Part shown: one piece after another, positions 34,332 to 43,619 of the stretch | Numbering within the stretch: the first letter of the stretch is position 1 | Layout: each line of letters opens with the position of its first letter | NCBI GenBank assembly: GCA_022510925.1 | Contig: JAFLSO010000008.1 | Coordinates: 1 to 64,000, forward strand | Direction: 5' to 3' | Source of the DNA: Treponema sp. | GTDB lineage: Bacteria > Spirochaetota > Spirochaetia > Treponematales > Treponemataceae | DNA length: 64,000 bases | Translations under genes and position numbers: made by a program | Notes under the pieces: generated by a model | What the model was told of the DNA's origin: nothing | The model's input: only the letters and a program-made list of their open reading frames with translations | The model's database searches: none

Positions 34332-35237
34332 ATGGCCAGATTAAAAGGTTCTTTCACCGCTATGATAACGCCCATGTTCCAGGACGGTTCCGTGGACTAC
34401 GAGGGCTTTAAGAAGAACGTCCAGTTCCAGCTGGAGCAGGGGATAGACGGTCTCCTTCCGCTGGGCACAAGCGGAGAGACTCCGACGCTGGACGAGGATG
34501 AGGAGGAGCGGCTCATAGACATAGCGGTTCCCATGGTGCGCGCGTGGAATGAGGGACACGGTACGGACGTGAGCCTGATTATAGGCGCGGGCAGCAACAA
34601 TACCCGGGATGCGGTCCGCTACGTCAGGCGCGCGAAGGAGAAAGGCGCGGACTATGCTTTGGTCGTGACACCTTACTACAACAAGCCCAGCGACGAGGGA
34701 ATCTTCCAGCATTATAAGGCCGTGAGCGCTGTGGGCATCCCCATAATCGTGTACAACATTGCGGGAAGGACAGGCAAGAACATCTCCACGGCGCTTCTGG
34801 AGCGTATCGCGGGGCTCCCGAACATAGCGGGCGTTAAAGAGGCGAGCGGCAGCATAAACCAGATGATGGAGGTGATTGAGAAAATCAGGCCCATGAATCC
34901 AGATTTCTCCGTGCTCTCCGGTGATGACGGACTTACGCTTCCGCTGATTGCGGCGGGCGGCGACGGGGTTATATCCGTGGTCACGAACCTGGTGCCCGCG
35001 CTCATGACCTCACTGGTGCATCATTCTTTGGACGGGAATTTCGAGGAGGCCAGGAAAATACATTACCGCCTCCAGCCGTTTTTCAGGGCGGCGTTCTGCG
35101 ACGGAAATCCCGCCAGCATAAAATGCGCCATGAATCTGAAGGGGCTTCCCGCGGGCAGTCTGCGCCTTCCTCTGGTGGATGCCAGGCCCGAGGCCCGCGA
35201 GACTATAAAAGAGGCGCTGGACATCTGCGGACTTTGA
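34332..35237 (+). CDS. dapA: 4-hydroxy-tetrahydrodipicolinate synthase
   Basis: This 301-residue TIM-barrel aldolase condenses pyruvate with aspartate semialdehyde, committing flux to diaminopimelate and lysine. The signatures are LLPLGTSGETPTLDEDE, VTPYYNKPSDEG, YNIAGRTG and the Schiff-base lysine in GVKEASGS. Length is normal. AAGGGAG precedes the ATG. The asd gene follows 49 nt later in the same direction, supplying its substrate, so the pair forms a small lysine/wall-precursor operon. Confidence 0.95.
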   Translation: MARLKGSFTAMITPMFQDGSVDYEGFKKNVQFQLEQGIDGLLPLGTSGETPTLDEDEEERLIDIAVPMVRAWNEGHGTDVSLIIGAGSNNTRDAVRYVRRAKEKGADYALVVTPYYNKPSDEGIFQHYKAVSAVGIPIIVYNIAGRTGKNISTALLERIAGLPNIAGVKEASGSINQMMEVIEKIRPMNPDFSVLSGDDGLTLPLIAAGGDGVISVVTNLVPALMTSLVHHSLDGNFEEARKIHYRLQPFFRAAFCDGNPASIKCAMNLKGLPAGSLRLPLVDARPEARETIKEALDICGL

Positions 35238-35286
35238 TTTTTACCGCGCGAGATTCAGGCTAAGCGCATATACAGGAGATTTTTTT

Positions 35287-36390
35287 ATGTCAGAGAAGAT
35301 AAAGGTAGGCGTGCTGGGCGCTACGGGAATGGTGGGCCAGCGTTACATAAAGCTTCTGGAGAATCATCCGTGGTTCGAGGTAAGCTACGTGGCGGCATCT
35401 CCGCGCAGCGCGGGAAAACTTTACAAGGATGCCGTCTCCAGCCGCTGGCTTATAGGAGCGGACATTCCGCATGCCGTGGCGGAGCTCACCGTGCATGACG
35501 CCAATGACGCGGGTCTTGCCGTAGGAAAATGCGCGTTCGTTTTCAGCGCGCTTGAGATGGGAAAGGATGAGATAAAGGCGCTGGAGGAGGCGTATGCCGC
35601 GGAGGGAATACCCGTGGTCTCAAACGCGAGCGCCAACCGCTGGACGGAGGACGTTCCCATGCTGGTGCCTGAGATAAATTACAGCCATCTGGATATAATA
35701 GCCGCGCAGAGGAAGCGTCACGGCTGGAGCAAGGGTTTCATAGCGGTGAAGCCGAACTGCTCGCTTCAGACATACATGATGCCGCTCCATGCGCTTATAC
35801 AGGCGGGCTATCCCGTGAGGCGCATGATTGTGACCACGCTGCAGGCTACGAGCGGCGCAGGGTATCCGGGAGTGGCAAGCTACGACATGATAGACAACAT
35901 AGTTCCGTTCATTGGCGGTGAGGAAGAGAAGACTGAGAGGGAGTGCCTTAAGATTCTGGGGCAGGTTGATGGTGAGCGCATAAAGAACGCGGAGCTTCCT
36001 CTTGTGAGCAGCACGTGCACGCGCGTTCCCGTGATTGACGGGCATACCGCCTGCGTCAGCCTGGAATTCGATTTGCCTGAGGACAGGAAGCCCGGCCTGG
36101 AGGAGATAGAGCGCGTGTGGACGTCGTATAGAAGCGTTCCGCAGGAGCTGGGGCTTCCCAGTGCGCCGGAGCATCCCATAGTGGTGCGCCATGAGGAAAA
36201 CCGCCCTCAGCCGCGCCGTGACCGCGAGACGGAGAAGGGCATGGCGTGCGTCATAGGCCGTCTGCGAAAGTGCAATGTGTTCGACGTGAAATTCGTGGCG
36301 CTGAGCCATAACACCAAGCGCGGCGCGGCGCTTGGCGGCATACTGAACGCGGAGCTTCTTAAGGCAAAAGGATTCTTTGATTCTCTGTGA
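35287..36390 (+). CDS. asd: Aspartate-semialdehyde dehydrogenase
   Basis: This 367-residue NADP-dependent enzyme reduces aspartyl phosphate to the semialdehyde. Features are the nucleotide-binding motif VGVLGATGMVGQRY (about 7-20), the active-site Cys in VKPNCSLQT, and TSGAGYPGV. The sequence style (CSLQ, long C-terminus ending near FFDSL) is that of the archaeal/fungal-type Asd rather than the E. coli type. ACAGGAG lies before the ATG. It is downstream of dapA with no separate promoter seen. Confidence 0.93.
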   Translation: MSEKIKVGVLGATGMVGQRYIKLLENHPWFEVSYVAASPRSAGKLYKDAVSSRWLIGADIPHAVAELTVHDANDAGLAVGKCAFVFSALEMGKDEIKALEEAYAAEGIPVVSNASANRWTEDVPMLVPEINYSHLDIIAAQRKRHGWSKGFIAVKPNCSLQTYMMPLHALIQAGYPVRRMIVTTLQATSGAGYPGVASYDMIDNIVPFIGGEEEKTERECLKILGQVDGERIKNAELPLVSSTCTRVPVIDGHTACVSLEFDLPEDRKPGLEEIERVWTSYRSVPQELGLPSAPEHPIVVRHEENRPQPRRDRETEKGMACVIGRLRKCNVFDVKFVALSHNTKRGAALGGILNAELLKAKGFFDSL

Positions 36391-36448
36391 GTTCTTTGCC
36401 CTCAGGGAATTTTATGCGTGGCACATACGCCCGATTGCAACACCGCAG

Positions 36449-36483
36449 TGCCCTTGCGGCGGTCGGAGACTGCCGCAAGGGCA
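36449..36483. repeat. Long stem-loop, possible REP-like element
   Basis: TGCCCTTGCGGC and its complement flank an 11-nt centre; with one G-T pair the stem grows to 16 bp around a GGA loop. No T run follows on either strand, so it is not a standard terminator. An 8-bp direct repeat GATTGCAA lies on each side (about 36433 and 36552). The gap between asd and the convergent MATE gene (36391-36643) holds this and no gene that I can support. Confidence 0.5.
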
Positions 36484-36643
36484 TGAGCCGCAAGGCGAAG
36501 TGCGGAAAGCGGGGCACGGAGAGCAGTCTGTGTTAGCGGAGTAAGCGGACCGTCTGATTGCAAGTGCCGTCCCTTAAAAAACAGAGACTTAAGTTCGCGT
36601 TCCCAGAAAAAGCGTCCGTGTGCTCTGCTGTGATTTCCTGTCT

Positions 36644-38020
36644 TTATTCCTTTCCCATATTGCGCAGCTCCGGGATTATGCATGCGGTCACTATAAGGAA
36701 AGACACGCTGTCTGTTACGGGAGCCGCCATCATTATTCCCTTTATGCCGAAAAACAGCGGGAGGATAAGGACCGCGGGGATGAAGAAGAACACGCTCCGC
36801 GTGAGGGAGAGCAGGGCGCCCCTGACAGGCTTTCCTATGGCCGCGAAGAAATTCGCGGAGATAAGATGCGTGGCCACCAGAGGCAGCGAGCACAGGAACG
36901 TGCGCATGAAGCTGACCGAGAATTCAAAGTAGAGCGCGTCTCCGTTTCCGAAAATCCTGAGGACGTAATGCGGGAAGAATTCGAACGCCACAAGGCCCGC
37001 AAGTGTGACGGCCACCGCGCTTGCCACGGCGAGCATATATGTTCTCCTTACGCGGCTGAATTTTTTCGCTCCGTAATTGAATCCCACGATGGGCTGCATG
37101 CCCTGGTTTATTCCGATTATGACGGCGAAAATTATTCCGTTCACTTTCATGACTATGCCGCTTCCCGCAAGCGGTATGTCCGGGCCGTATGCGGACAGAG
37201 TTCCGTAGTGCACCAGAGAGCGGTTCATGATTACCTGCACCGCGGTGATTGCTATCTGGTTAAGCCCGTTGCTCATGCCCATGGTGCATGTCTGCCTGAT
37301 CTGACAGAGCGTGAGCCTGAAGTGCTCTTTTTGCAGCCGCACCCGCCTGAATTTTCTCAGGTAAAGCACCGCATATATGAACGACGCCGCCTGACCTATG
37401 ACAGTGGCCCATGCCGCTCCTGCGACTCCCCAGCCGCATACGAAAATAAAAACAGGGTCCAGGACGGTGTTTATTATGGCGCCCACAAGCATGCATGTCA
37501 TGGAGTACATGGGGCTTCCGTCCGCGCGGGCAAGATTGCTCAGACCGTTCATGGTTATGAGCATGGGGATTCCGAGCGATGTGATTTTAGTGTATGTGAC
37601 CGCGTAGTCAAAGATATTCTCTGTGGCGCCGAAAGCCCTGAGCATGGGGGAGAGGAATATCTCAACCACGGCGGCATATATCGTTCCGAAGAGAATCATC
37701 ATGCAGAAACCGGAGCCCACGACTTTGGCGGCCTCTCCCTCCTCCTTTCTGCCCAGATGGAGCGAGTATCTGGCGGCGCTTCCTATGCCAAGCGTGAGCG
37801 CTATGGCCATGCAGATTGTAGTGACGGGGAACGCTACGTTCGTGGCGGCGTTTCCCAGTGGACCCACTCCCCAGCCTATGAAAATCTGGTCCACCACGTT
37901 ATAAAGCGAGCTGACGAGCATGGCAATTACGCTGGGCACCGCGAATTTCCTGAGCAGCACGTGAATGCGCTCGAACCCCAGCGGATTCTCTTCCTGCAGT
38001 TCTTTTTGTTCAGATTCCAT
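36644..38020 (-). CDS. MATE family efflux protein
   Basis: This 458-residue protein has twelve membrane helices in the MATE/MOP fold. It starts LRKFAVPSVIAMLVSSLYNVVDQIFIG, continues with GPLGNAATNVAFP, and has the symmetric second half (MPIVGFNYGA-type motif at QPIVGFNYGA). Such proteins export drugs or cationic metabolites using Na+ or H+ gradients. The substrate is unknown. GGAGAGGG lies just before the ATG. Its own strong promoter with a dyad beside the -35 suggests inducible expression. It converges on asd. Confidence 0.92.
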   Translation of the reverse strand: MESEQKELQEENPLGFERIHVLLRKFAVPSVIAMLVSSLYNVVDQIFIGWGVGPLGNAATNVAFPVTTICMAIALTLGIGSAARYSLHLGRKEEGEAAKVVGSGFCMMILFGTIYAAVVEIFLSPMLRAFGATENIFDYAVTYTKITSLGIPMLITMNGLSNLARADGSPMYSMTCMLVGAIINTVLDPVFIFVCGWGVAGAAWATVIGQAASFIYAVLYLRKFRRVRLQKEHFRLTLCQIRQTCTMGMSNGLNQIAITAVQVIMNRSLVHYGTLSAYGPDIPLAGSGIVMKVNGIIFAVIIGINQGMQPIVGFNYGAKKFSRVRRTYMLAVASAVAVTLAGLVAFEFFPHYVLRIFGNGDALYFEFSVSFMRTFLCSLPLVATHLISANFFAAIGKPVRGALLSLTRSVFFFIPAVLILPLFFGIKGIMMAAPVTDSVSFLIVTACIIPELRNMGKE

Positions 38021-38088
38021 ATTCCCTCTCCATTTTGCGATGCGGTGCTCTTGCCTGTTTTGAGCCTTAAAGCAATTCTTACCAGCGG

Positions 38089-38117
38089 ATTATAGTGATA
38101 GGAGGAAGAAAAGTCAA
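38089..38117 (-). promoter_or_regulatory. Strong promoter of the MATE gene
   Basis: On the minus strand TTGACT (38117-38112), a 17 nt spacer, TATAAT (38094-38089). The leader is about 60 nt. Confidence 0.78.
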
Positions 38118-38137
38118 TATACCCAAGGTAAGTATAT
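38117..38137 (-). promoter_or_regulatory. Operator-like dyad beside the MATE promoter
   Basis: ATATAC-N9-GTATAT, with an inner TACC-CAA-GGTA (38120-38130), abuts the -35 box. The shape resembles sites of winged-helix repressors such as HxlR/PadR types. No such regulator gene is in the window, so the link is by inference only. Confidence 0.45.
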
Positions 38138-38186
38138 ATTCGGCGCGGATTATGTGCCTGAGGACCGCCGCGGTATTTGTGCGGGG

Positions 38187-39209
38187 CTAGAACTCAATCT
38201 CCCTGTCATCGGGCTGCCTTTTAAAATAATCCATGAGGCGCTCCCTGCTCTGCGATGTGTCGGTTGCACCCAGCATCTGCGTCCTGAAATAATGCGCGAA
38301 CGAGAAATTCTGTGAGTAATATGAGAAGAACCTTTGCAGCCGGGTCCTGTGAAAATCCTTTGGCTGGAAATTCTCCACGTCGTCTATGAAATCCAGGGCG
38401 ATTCTCTCTGCGTCAAGCCTGGCGTGAGCGCCTTTGAGCTCCGCGAAAATCCATGGCTTTGCCGCCGCCGCCCGCGCTATCATGATTCCCGCTGAGTGCG
38501 GACATGCCTCCATTACCCTGGACAGGCTCTGCGCGTCGCATACGTCTCCGTTCACATAGACTGCTGTGCCCTGCCCGGCATAGCGCGTCGCAAGCCTTTC
38601 CGCCCAGACGTATTTGGGGAGCCCCCGGTATTTCTCTTTTATGGTCCTGGGATGAAGCGTTATGAGCTCCACTCCGTTGGCTGTGAGCATGTCAGTGAAG
38701 CTGAACAGGCCTGCCTCCGTGAAATCCTCCGCGCCGAGCCTGCATTTTACGCTCAGCCTTAGATGCGTGCCTGTTTGGCGCTCCGCCTCATCCAGCGCTT
38801 TCCTCACTCCGCGCACGGCATCCTCTGCCTCACGGAGAGGGCGAAGCATCCAGCTTATCCCTGCGCCTGTCCTGTAGATCTGCGGGGCGGAGCAGCCCAT
38901 GTTTATGTCCACGCCCATGCCGCCATACTGCGAGAGCATCTGTGCCGCGCGGGCAAGGGTCTCCGGCCTGGAGCCCGTTATCTGCCACACCGTTCTGTGC
39001 GGCACCGGCCCCGACTGAATGTAGTAGCGCTCGTACGGTCCCTGATTTAAAAGGCTCGCAGCGTTTATCATCTCCGTGAAGTGCTCATCGCATGCGGACG
39101 GCATTCGCGCGCTCTGACCGCAGCGCTCTATGCATCTGCGGAACGCCTCGTGGCTCAATGTTGCCATGGGCGCGCAGACAAGTCTGATGTTTCTCTCGGG
39201 CTCTGTCAT
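38187..39209 (-). CDS. tRNA-dihydrouridine synthase family protein
   Basis: This 340-residue FMN enzyme reduces uridines in the tRNA D-loop. It has the Dus TIM barrel with VCAPMATLSHEAFR (usually APM.G.TD), QITGSRPETLARAAQ, DINMGCSAPQ with the catalytic Cys (the usual Pro after it is Ser), and the FMN-phosphate region AVYVNGDVCDAQS. It also has a C-terminal helical domain. The first loop is divergent, so DusA/B/C type cannot be assigned. It sits 50 nt after mrp on the same strand. No good ribosome site is visible. Confidence 0.85.
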   Translation of the reverse strand: MTEPERNIRLVCAPMATLSHEAFRRCIERCGQSARMPSACDEHFTEMINAASLLNQGPYERYYIQSGPVPHRTVWQITGSRPETLARAAQMLSQYGGMGVDINMGCSAPQIYRTGAGISWMLRPLREAEDAVRGVRKALDEAERQTGTHLRLSVKCRLGAEDFTEAGLFSFTDMLTANGVELITLHPRTIKEKYRGLPKYVWAERLATRYAGQGTAVYVNGDVCDAQSLSRVMEACPHSAGIMIARAAAAKPWIFAELKGAHARLDAERIALDFIDDVENFQPKDFHRTRLQRFFSYYSQNFSFAHYFRTQMLGATDTSQSRERLMDYFKRQPDDREIEF

Positions 39210-39259
39210 ATGGTAACTTATTGCGGCGCTCTCATGTGTCTCATGAGATTCTCACGGAG

Positions 39260-40156
39260 CTAAATCTTTTTAATCAGGGACTCTACCGCGTCCGCGGCAT
39301 CGTTCACATAGTCCACGTCCAGGCTCTCAATCTCGCCGTTGTCCACCGTGACGCTCATGTTCTGCTCTATGGGGATGCGTGCCAGAACCGGAAGCCCGAA
39401 GTCCTGCGCTATTCCGCCTATGTTGCTTTCCCCGAAGATTCTTATCTCCTTGCCGCAGTCCGGGCATCTTACGTAGCTCATGTTCTCTATGAGACCCAGC
39501 ACGGGTATGCCCATCATGTTTGCCATGTTCACGGCTTTCTCCACGATTACGCGGACAAGCTGCTGCGGGCTCGCCACCACTATGATTCCGTCTACGGGAA
39601 GGCTCTGGAAAAGCGTGAGGGGAACGTCCCCTGTTCCGGGCGGGCAGTCCACGAACATGAAGTCCACGTCGTCCCATACTACGTCCGTCCAGAACTGCCG
39701 CACGGCGCCGCTTATGACCGGACCGCGCCATATCACCGGGTCGGTCTCGTTCTGAAGCAGAAAGTTCATGCTCATAATCTGAACTCCACCCGCGCTGCAT
39801 ACAGGTTTTATGAACTCGCTCGCGTTCCCGTCCGATGTGGTCATGGTGCCCGCTTCGGCGCGCTCCTGTCCCAGACCGAACGCAGTGGGAATCGAGGGAC
39901 CCGTTATGTCCGCGTCAAGTATCGCGGTCCTGAACCCGTCTTTCTGCACTTTGCTCGCTATGAGACTGGTCACAAGAGATTTTCCCACGCCGCCTTTTCC
40001 GCTCACAATTCCTATGACTTTTTTCACGCGGGAGCCCTCATGCAGCCTCTCGTGCATATCCTTCTGCGCGCCGCCGGAGCGTGAGGGGCATCCGTCCTTT
40101 CCGCATCCGTCGCATTTATGATTGCAGTTCTCTGAGCTTATGTTATCTTCGGCCAT
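39260..40156 (-). CDS. mrp: Mrp/NBP35 family iron-sulfur carrier ATPase
   Basis: This 298-residue P-loop ATPase is thought to bind and deliver [4Fe-4S] clusters to target proteins. It has the deviant Walker A GKGGVGKS (about 52-59), DADITGPS, VDCPPGTGD, and the paired Cys CPDC that bridges a cluster. The N-terminus has extra Cys (CNHKCDGCGKDGC), as in NBP35-type members, and could hold a second cluster. GAGGT lies before the ATG. dus follows downstream. Fe-S users in the window include possibly UvrC and the RACo-like protein. Confidence 0.92.
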   Translation of the reverse strand: MAEDNISSENCNHKCDGCGKDGCPSRSGGAQKDMHERLHEGSRVKKVIGIVSGKGGVGKSLVTSLIASKVQKDGFRTAILDADITGPSIPTAFGLGQERAEAGTMTTSDGNASEFIKPVCSAGGVQIMSMNFLLQNETDPVIWRGPVISGAVRQFWTDVVWDDVDFMFVDCPPGTGDVPLTLFQSLPVDGIIVVASPQQLVRVIVEKAVNMANMMGIPVLGLIENMSYVRCPDCGKEIRIFGESNIGGIAQDFGLPVLARIPIEQNMSVTVDNGEIESLDVDYVNDAADAVESLIKKI

Positions 40157-40289
40157 ACTGTACCTCGCATATTTTTAGAAAATAATAAGTCCTTATAAAT
40201 ATACTGATTTTTCTGCGATACGGCAATGTTTTTGAGGCGCATGTATCACGTGGAAATATCATGCTCCGTGCGGGGAACGGCCCCCGTAT

Positions 40290-40988
40290 TCAGCCTAGCA
40301 GGGCCTCGTCGAAGGAGGACGCGTCTCCCTCCCAGATTTTCTTTCCGTCCCTCATCAGTATGATTCTGTCGCTCAGGGCCTTTGCCTCCGCTATGTCGTG
40401 CGTAACCATGACGGCGGTCAGATTCCTCTGCCTTTGAAGCGCTCGGATTTCCCTGCCGAGCTTTTTCCTTAGCGGCGCATCCAGTGCGCTTAGCGGCTCG
40501 TCAAACAGAATGAGCCTGGGCTCCACTATCAGGGTTCTGGCCAGGGCCACGCGCTGCGCCTCTCCGCCGCTTAAAGTCTCCGGCCACCGTCTGGCAAAGT
40601 CCCTCATACCGAGCATGCACAGCATCTCGCCAGCTTTCTTTCTGGCGGCTTTAGCCCTCATTCCGCGCGCCCTGAGCCCGTACGCTATGTTGTCCTCCAC
40701 GGTCATGTGCATGAAAAGCGCCGCTCCCTGGAACACCATGCCGCAGCCGCGCCTTGCGGGAGGCAGCGAGGTTATGTCTGTGCCGTCCAGAATGATTCTG
40801 CCGTCACTGCATCTCACAAGCCCTGCTATCGTCCTTAGCACGGTGGACTTTCCGCTTCCGCTCGGCCCCACTATGCTGGTGAGCGTTCCTTTCTCCGCCG
40901 TGAACGAGAAGTCAATACTCACGCTGTCCCAGTCTTTCCGTATGTTCGAGCATTCCAGATAATGCCCTGTCTCCTGAGCGCCTTTCAT
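40290..40988 (-). CDS. thiQ: Thiamine ABC transporter ATPase
   Basis: This 232-residue ATPase has Walker A GPSGSGKST, signature LSGGEAQ, Walker B LILFDEP and the H-loop VTHD. It energises the importer formed with ThiP and ThiB. The ORF overlaps thiP by 4 nt (ATGA), so the two are coupled. It is the last gene of the riboswitch-controlled operon. Family membership alone would allow iron or spermidine transport; the TPP riboswitch decides for thiamine. Confidence 0.9.
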   Translation of the reverse strand: MKGAQETGHYLECSNIRKDWDSVSIDFSFTAEKGTLTSIVGPSGSGKSTVLRTIAGLVRCSDGRIILDGTDITSLPPARRGCGMVFQGAALFMHMTVEDNIAYGLRARGMRAKAARKKAGEMLCMLGMRDFARRWPETLSGGEAQRVALARTLIVEPRLILFDEPLSALDAPLRKKLGREIRALQRQRNLTAVMVTHDIAEAKALSDRIILMRDGKKIWEGDASSFDEALLG

Positions 40989-42475
40989 TCCGCGTCTCCT
41001 TTTATTTTGTCAGCCATGTAGAAAACCAGCGTGCACAGTGCGGCCAGTATTATCCCGGCGCAGCATGCCTCCGTGAATCTGTAGCTTCCCGCCAGCCTGA
41101 ACGTGAGCAGGGAGAGCGTTGTGAAATTCGGGATGGCGAGCACCAGCGGCAGAGACGCGTCTCCCGCACTTAACGCGAATGTGAATCCGAAAGCGCTTAT
41201 TATTCCCCTGGCGCCGTAAGGTATGACGACCCTCAGGAATGACTGCGCATGGTTCCTGCTTAGAAGCCTGGACGCGTCAAGGACATCCTGCGGAATCTTG
41301 GAGAGGTGAGGATGAATCTGCCTGTACGCGAACGGCCAGTTAAGGAATGCCTGCGCCAGTATGAGAAGCGGCGGCGTTCCCCTGCGCACGAGCATTGTCA
41401 GCGCCATGGCCATCACCACTGATGACACCGCCATCGGAAGCAGCGGAATCGCTCGGATTATCGCCGGCTGCCTGCGCGGAAATTTGTCCCGGACGAGCGC
41501 GGCGTACAAAAGGCCCAGCGTGGTTGATAGCATGGCGCTAAGCGTGGCGGTGCATATTGTGGTCAGAAAAGATTTCCTGAATGCCGCCATTCCCAGAAGC
41601 CTTTTGTAAGGAAGCAGGGAGAGGCTTCTTACTCCGTCCGTGCGGACCGTAATGGAGGAGATTATTATGCTCAGCAGCGGAACCAGAAAAAATATCAGCA
41701 CCAGAATCAGAAGCAGTGCGAGCGGAACCGCGTCTTTGCCGGAGATTTTTTTTTCGGCCTCATAATTCCTGCCTGAGACAAAGCCCATGCTCTTTACTCT
41801 GAGCGCCCGTCTCTCCGCCATGCTGTAAAGGAACAGCATTCCGAACGCCATCGATGTCTCCACCGCCGCAAGAATCAGCATCTCTTTGTAATTCAGAGTG
41901 CTCCTTCCTGCGTGATAGATGGCCACCTCAAGCGTGGTGCCACCCGGCGGTCCGAAGAGAAGGACAATCATGAAAGAGAAAAAGCAGTATATGAAAGTGG
42001 GTATGCATCCCGAGAAAACAGACGGAAGAATCTGAGGAAGCGTTATTGTCAGAAACACGCGTGGCTCTCTGGCTCCTAAAAGACGCGCGCTCTCCTCCAG
42101 TGTCCTGTCTATGTGGCTCCATCCGTCCGCCACGGTTTTCATTATGAGAGGGAAGTCATAGAATCCCTGCACCATGACTATTCCCCAGAAACTGTAAAGC
42201 CTTGTCAGCGGAGGATTGCTCAGACCAAGCGCCCGCATCAGAGCCCTGTTGTAAATCCCCGCCATGCCGAAGCTCGCTATGTAGCCCAGCGCCATAATCA
42301 GCACTGGCAGGCAGAGCGGTATGGAGGACATTGCGGAAAGAATTCTCTTTCCCCGGAATTTCCTTTGCGAGATGAAGAACGCCAGAGGTATGCCCACCGC
42401 GACCGCCAGCAGCGTTGAAAGCAATGCCTGCGACGCCGTGTACAGCGCGGTGTGCGCTAAGAATCGCGCGCTCAC
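40985..42475 (-). CDS. thiP: Thiamine ABC transporter permease, tandem fused
   Basis: This 496-residue protein has about twelve helices in two permease halves, each with an EAA-type loop (EESARLLGA and DASRLLSRN regions), like ThiP and iron permeases. One chain therefore makes the whole channel. It lies 18 nt after thiB and overlaps thiQ by 4 nt. Confidence 0.9.
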   Translation of the reverse strand: MSARFLAHTALYTASQALLSTLLAVAVGIPLAFFISQRKFRGKRILSAMSSIPLCLPVLIMALGYIASFGMAGIYNRALMRALGLSNPPLTRLYSFWGIVMVQGFYDFPLIMKTVADGWSHIDRTLEESARLLGAREPRVFLTITLPQILPSVFSGCIPTFIYCFFSFMIVLLFGPPGGTTLEVAIYHAGRSTLNYKEMLILAAVETSMAFGMLFLYSMAERRALRVKSMGFVSGRNYEAEKKISGKDAVPLALLLILVLIFFLVPLLSIIISSITVRTDGVRSLSLLPYKRLLGMAAFRKSFLTTICTATLSAMLSTTLGLLYAALVRDKFPRRQPAIIRAIPLLPMAVSSVVMAMALTMLVRRGTPPLLILAQAFLNWPFAYRQIHPHLSKIPQDVLDASRLLSRNHAQSFLRVVIPYGARGIISAFGFTFALSAGDASLPLVLAIPNFTTLSLLTFRLAGSYRFTEACCAGIILAALCTLVFYMADKIKGDAE

Positions 42476-42493
42476 TTTATGATGCCGGGCGCT

Positions 42494-43513
42494 TTACTTG
42501 GAGAGAAATCCTGTGACTTCCTCCATTGCGGCGAAAGTTTTTTCCGCGGGAACGGACAGCGTCCTCTGCGGAACGGGGGCGGCCTCCCTGTAGCTTTGCG
42601 GGAGCTCCACGTTCCTGTTCACCGGATACATCCACTGGGTCAGCGGCAGCGTCTCCTGCGCGGCCTCGCTTATAAGAAAGTCCATGAACGCTTTTGCGCC
42701 GTCCTTGTTCTTTGAGGACTTGAGGATTCCCGCGCCCTCCACCTGCATCACGTGCCCCTCAGGGAAAACAAGCGCCTTGTAGCGGTAGTCGTTGTCGTAC
42801 TCCACGCTCACTGCGGGACTGGTGGTGTAGCTTATCACAAGCGGCGCCTCTCCCTCCAGGAACATGCCCCAGCCCGCGCTCCAGCCCGGCGTCATGGTCA
42901 GGATGTTGTCCTTGAGTCCCCTCCAGAAATCCATGTAGTCATCGCCGTATGCCGCGAGGGTCCAGGAAAGAAGCCCCAGTCCGGGAGTGGATGTGCGCGG
43001 ATCCATGACAATTATCCTTTTCCTGTACTCACCTGACGTCAGGTCCGAGAGCGACTCCGGCTCCCTTACCGCAGACTGCGTGTCGTATATGAAAGCGAAA
43101 TGGCTCCAGTCATAGGGAGTGAACGTCCAGTCGCCGCCCAGCTCCTCCTCCAGGCCGTCGTCTATAATCTCACCTGCGTCACGCGGCGTGTACTGCATGA
43201 AAAGGTCTGTGTCCCTTGCGCGCTTCCAGAGGCTGTTGTCCACGCCCAGCACTATGTCGGCCACAGGAGATTTTCTTTCCAGTATGGCGCGGTTCAATGC
43301 CTCCACTGCATCCCCGCAGTCCACGAACTCCACGGTGTACTTTGTGGACCCGTTGAATCTCTCCGCTATCTGGGCAGCGGGGCCCCAGTCTCCCGCGAAA
43401 CTGTCATAAGTGTACACTATGACTTTGTCGGATGACTGTCTGGCGCATGATACAGCCAGAACTGCCAGAGACACAAATAAAGAATTGATTTTAAAAAGGG
43501 ACAGTCGTTTCAT
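42494..43513 (-). CDS. thiB: Thiamine-binding lipoprotein of the ABC importer
   Basis: This 339-residue solute-binding protein has a lipoprotein signal (lipobox LAVSC, Cys about residue 23). YTYDSFAGDWGPA and YDWSHFAFIYD are as in ThiB/TbpA. It catches thiamine or its phosphates outside the inner membrane. The TPP riboswitch lies directly upstream, with the ribosome site GGAGG at its 3' edge. It is the first gene of thiB-thiP-thiQ. No thiamine biosynthesis gene is in the window, so the cell may depend on uptake. Confidence 0.92.
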   Translation of the reverse strand: MKRLSLFKINSLFVSLAVLAVSCARQSSDKVIVYTYDSFAGDWGPAAQIAERFNGSTKYTVEFVDCGDAVEALNRAILERKSPVADIVLGVDNSLWKRARDTDLFMQYTPRDAGEIIDDGLEEELGGDWTFTPYDWSHFAFIYDTQSAVREPESLSDLTSGEYRKRIIVMDPRTSTPGLGLLSWTLAAYGDDYMDFWRGLKDNILTMTPGWSAGWGMFLEGEAPLVISYTTSPAVSVEYDNDYRYKALVFPEGHVMQVEGAGILKSSKNKDGAKAFMDFLISEAAQETLPLTQWMYPVNRNVELPQSYREAAPVPQRTLSVPAEKTFAAMEEVTGFLSK

Positions 43514-43520
43514 AACGTTC

Positions 43521-43614
43521 CTCCGCCGGCATTGTCCGGATCAGGTTCCAGGTTTCGTGCAAAACCTTCGGGTATAATCTCAGGCTCGCATATAATGCTC
43601 ACCACCCCGGTCGC
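43521..43614 (-). promoter_or_regulatory. TPP riboswitch (THI element)
   Basis: On the minus strand the conserved pieces occur in order: CGGGGTG, CTGAGATTATACCC, ACCTGATCCGGACAATGCC and GGCGGAGG. They match the THI-box aptamer. The 3' end of the aptamer merges with the thiB ribosome site, and the ATG is about 9 nt on. Ligand binding would therefore hide the ribosome site, giving control of translation without a separate expression platform. Confidence 0.93.
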
Positions 43615-43619
43615 GCTAC

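Noticed and set aside
36620..38095. 491-codon open frame antisense to the MATE gene
   Set aside because: The opposite strand encodes a clear 12-helix MATE protein; this frame is His/Arg/Glu-rich with no motif and no ribosome site.
40190..40289. Terminator after thiQ
   Set aside because: A GGGG/CCCC hairpin can be drawn near the end of the operon, but no T run follows on the minus strand.
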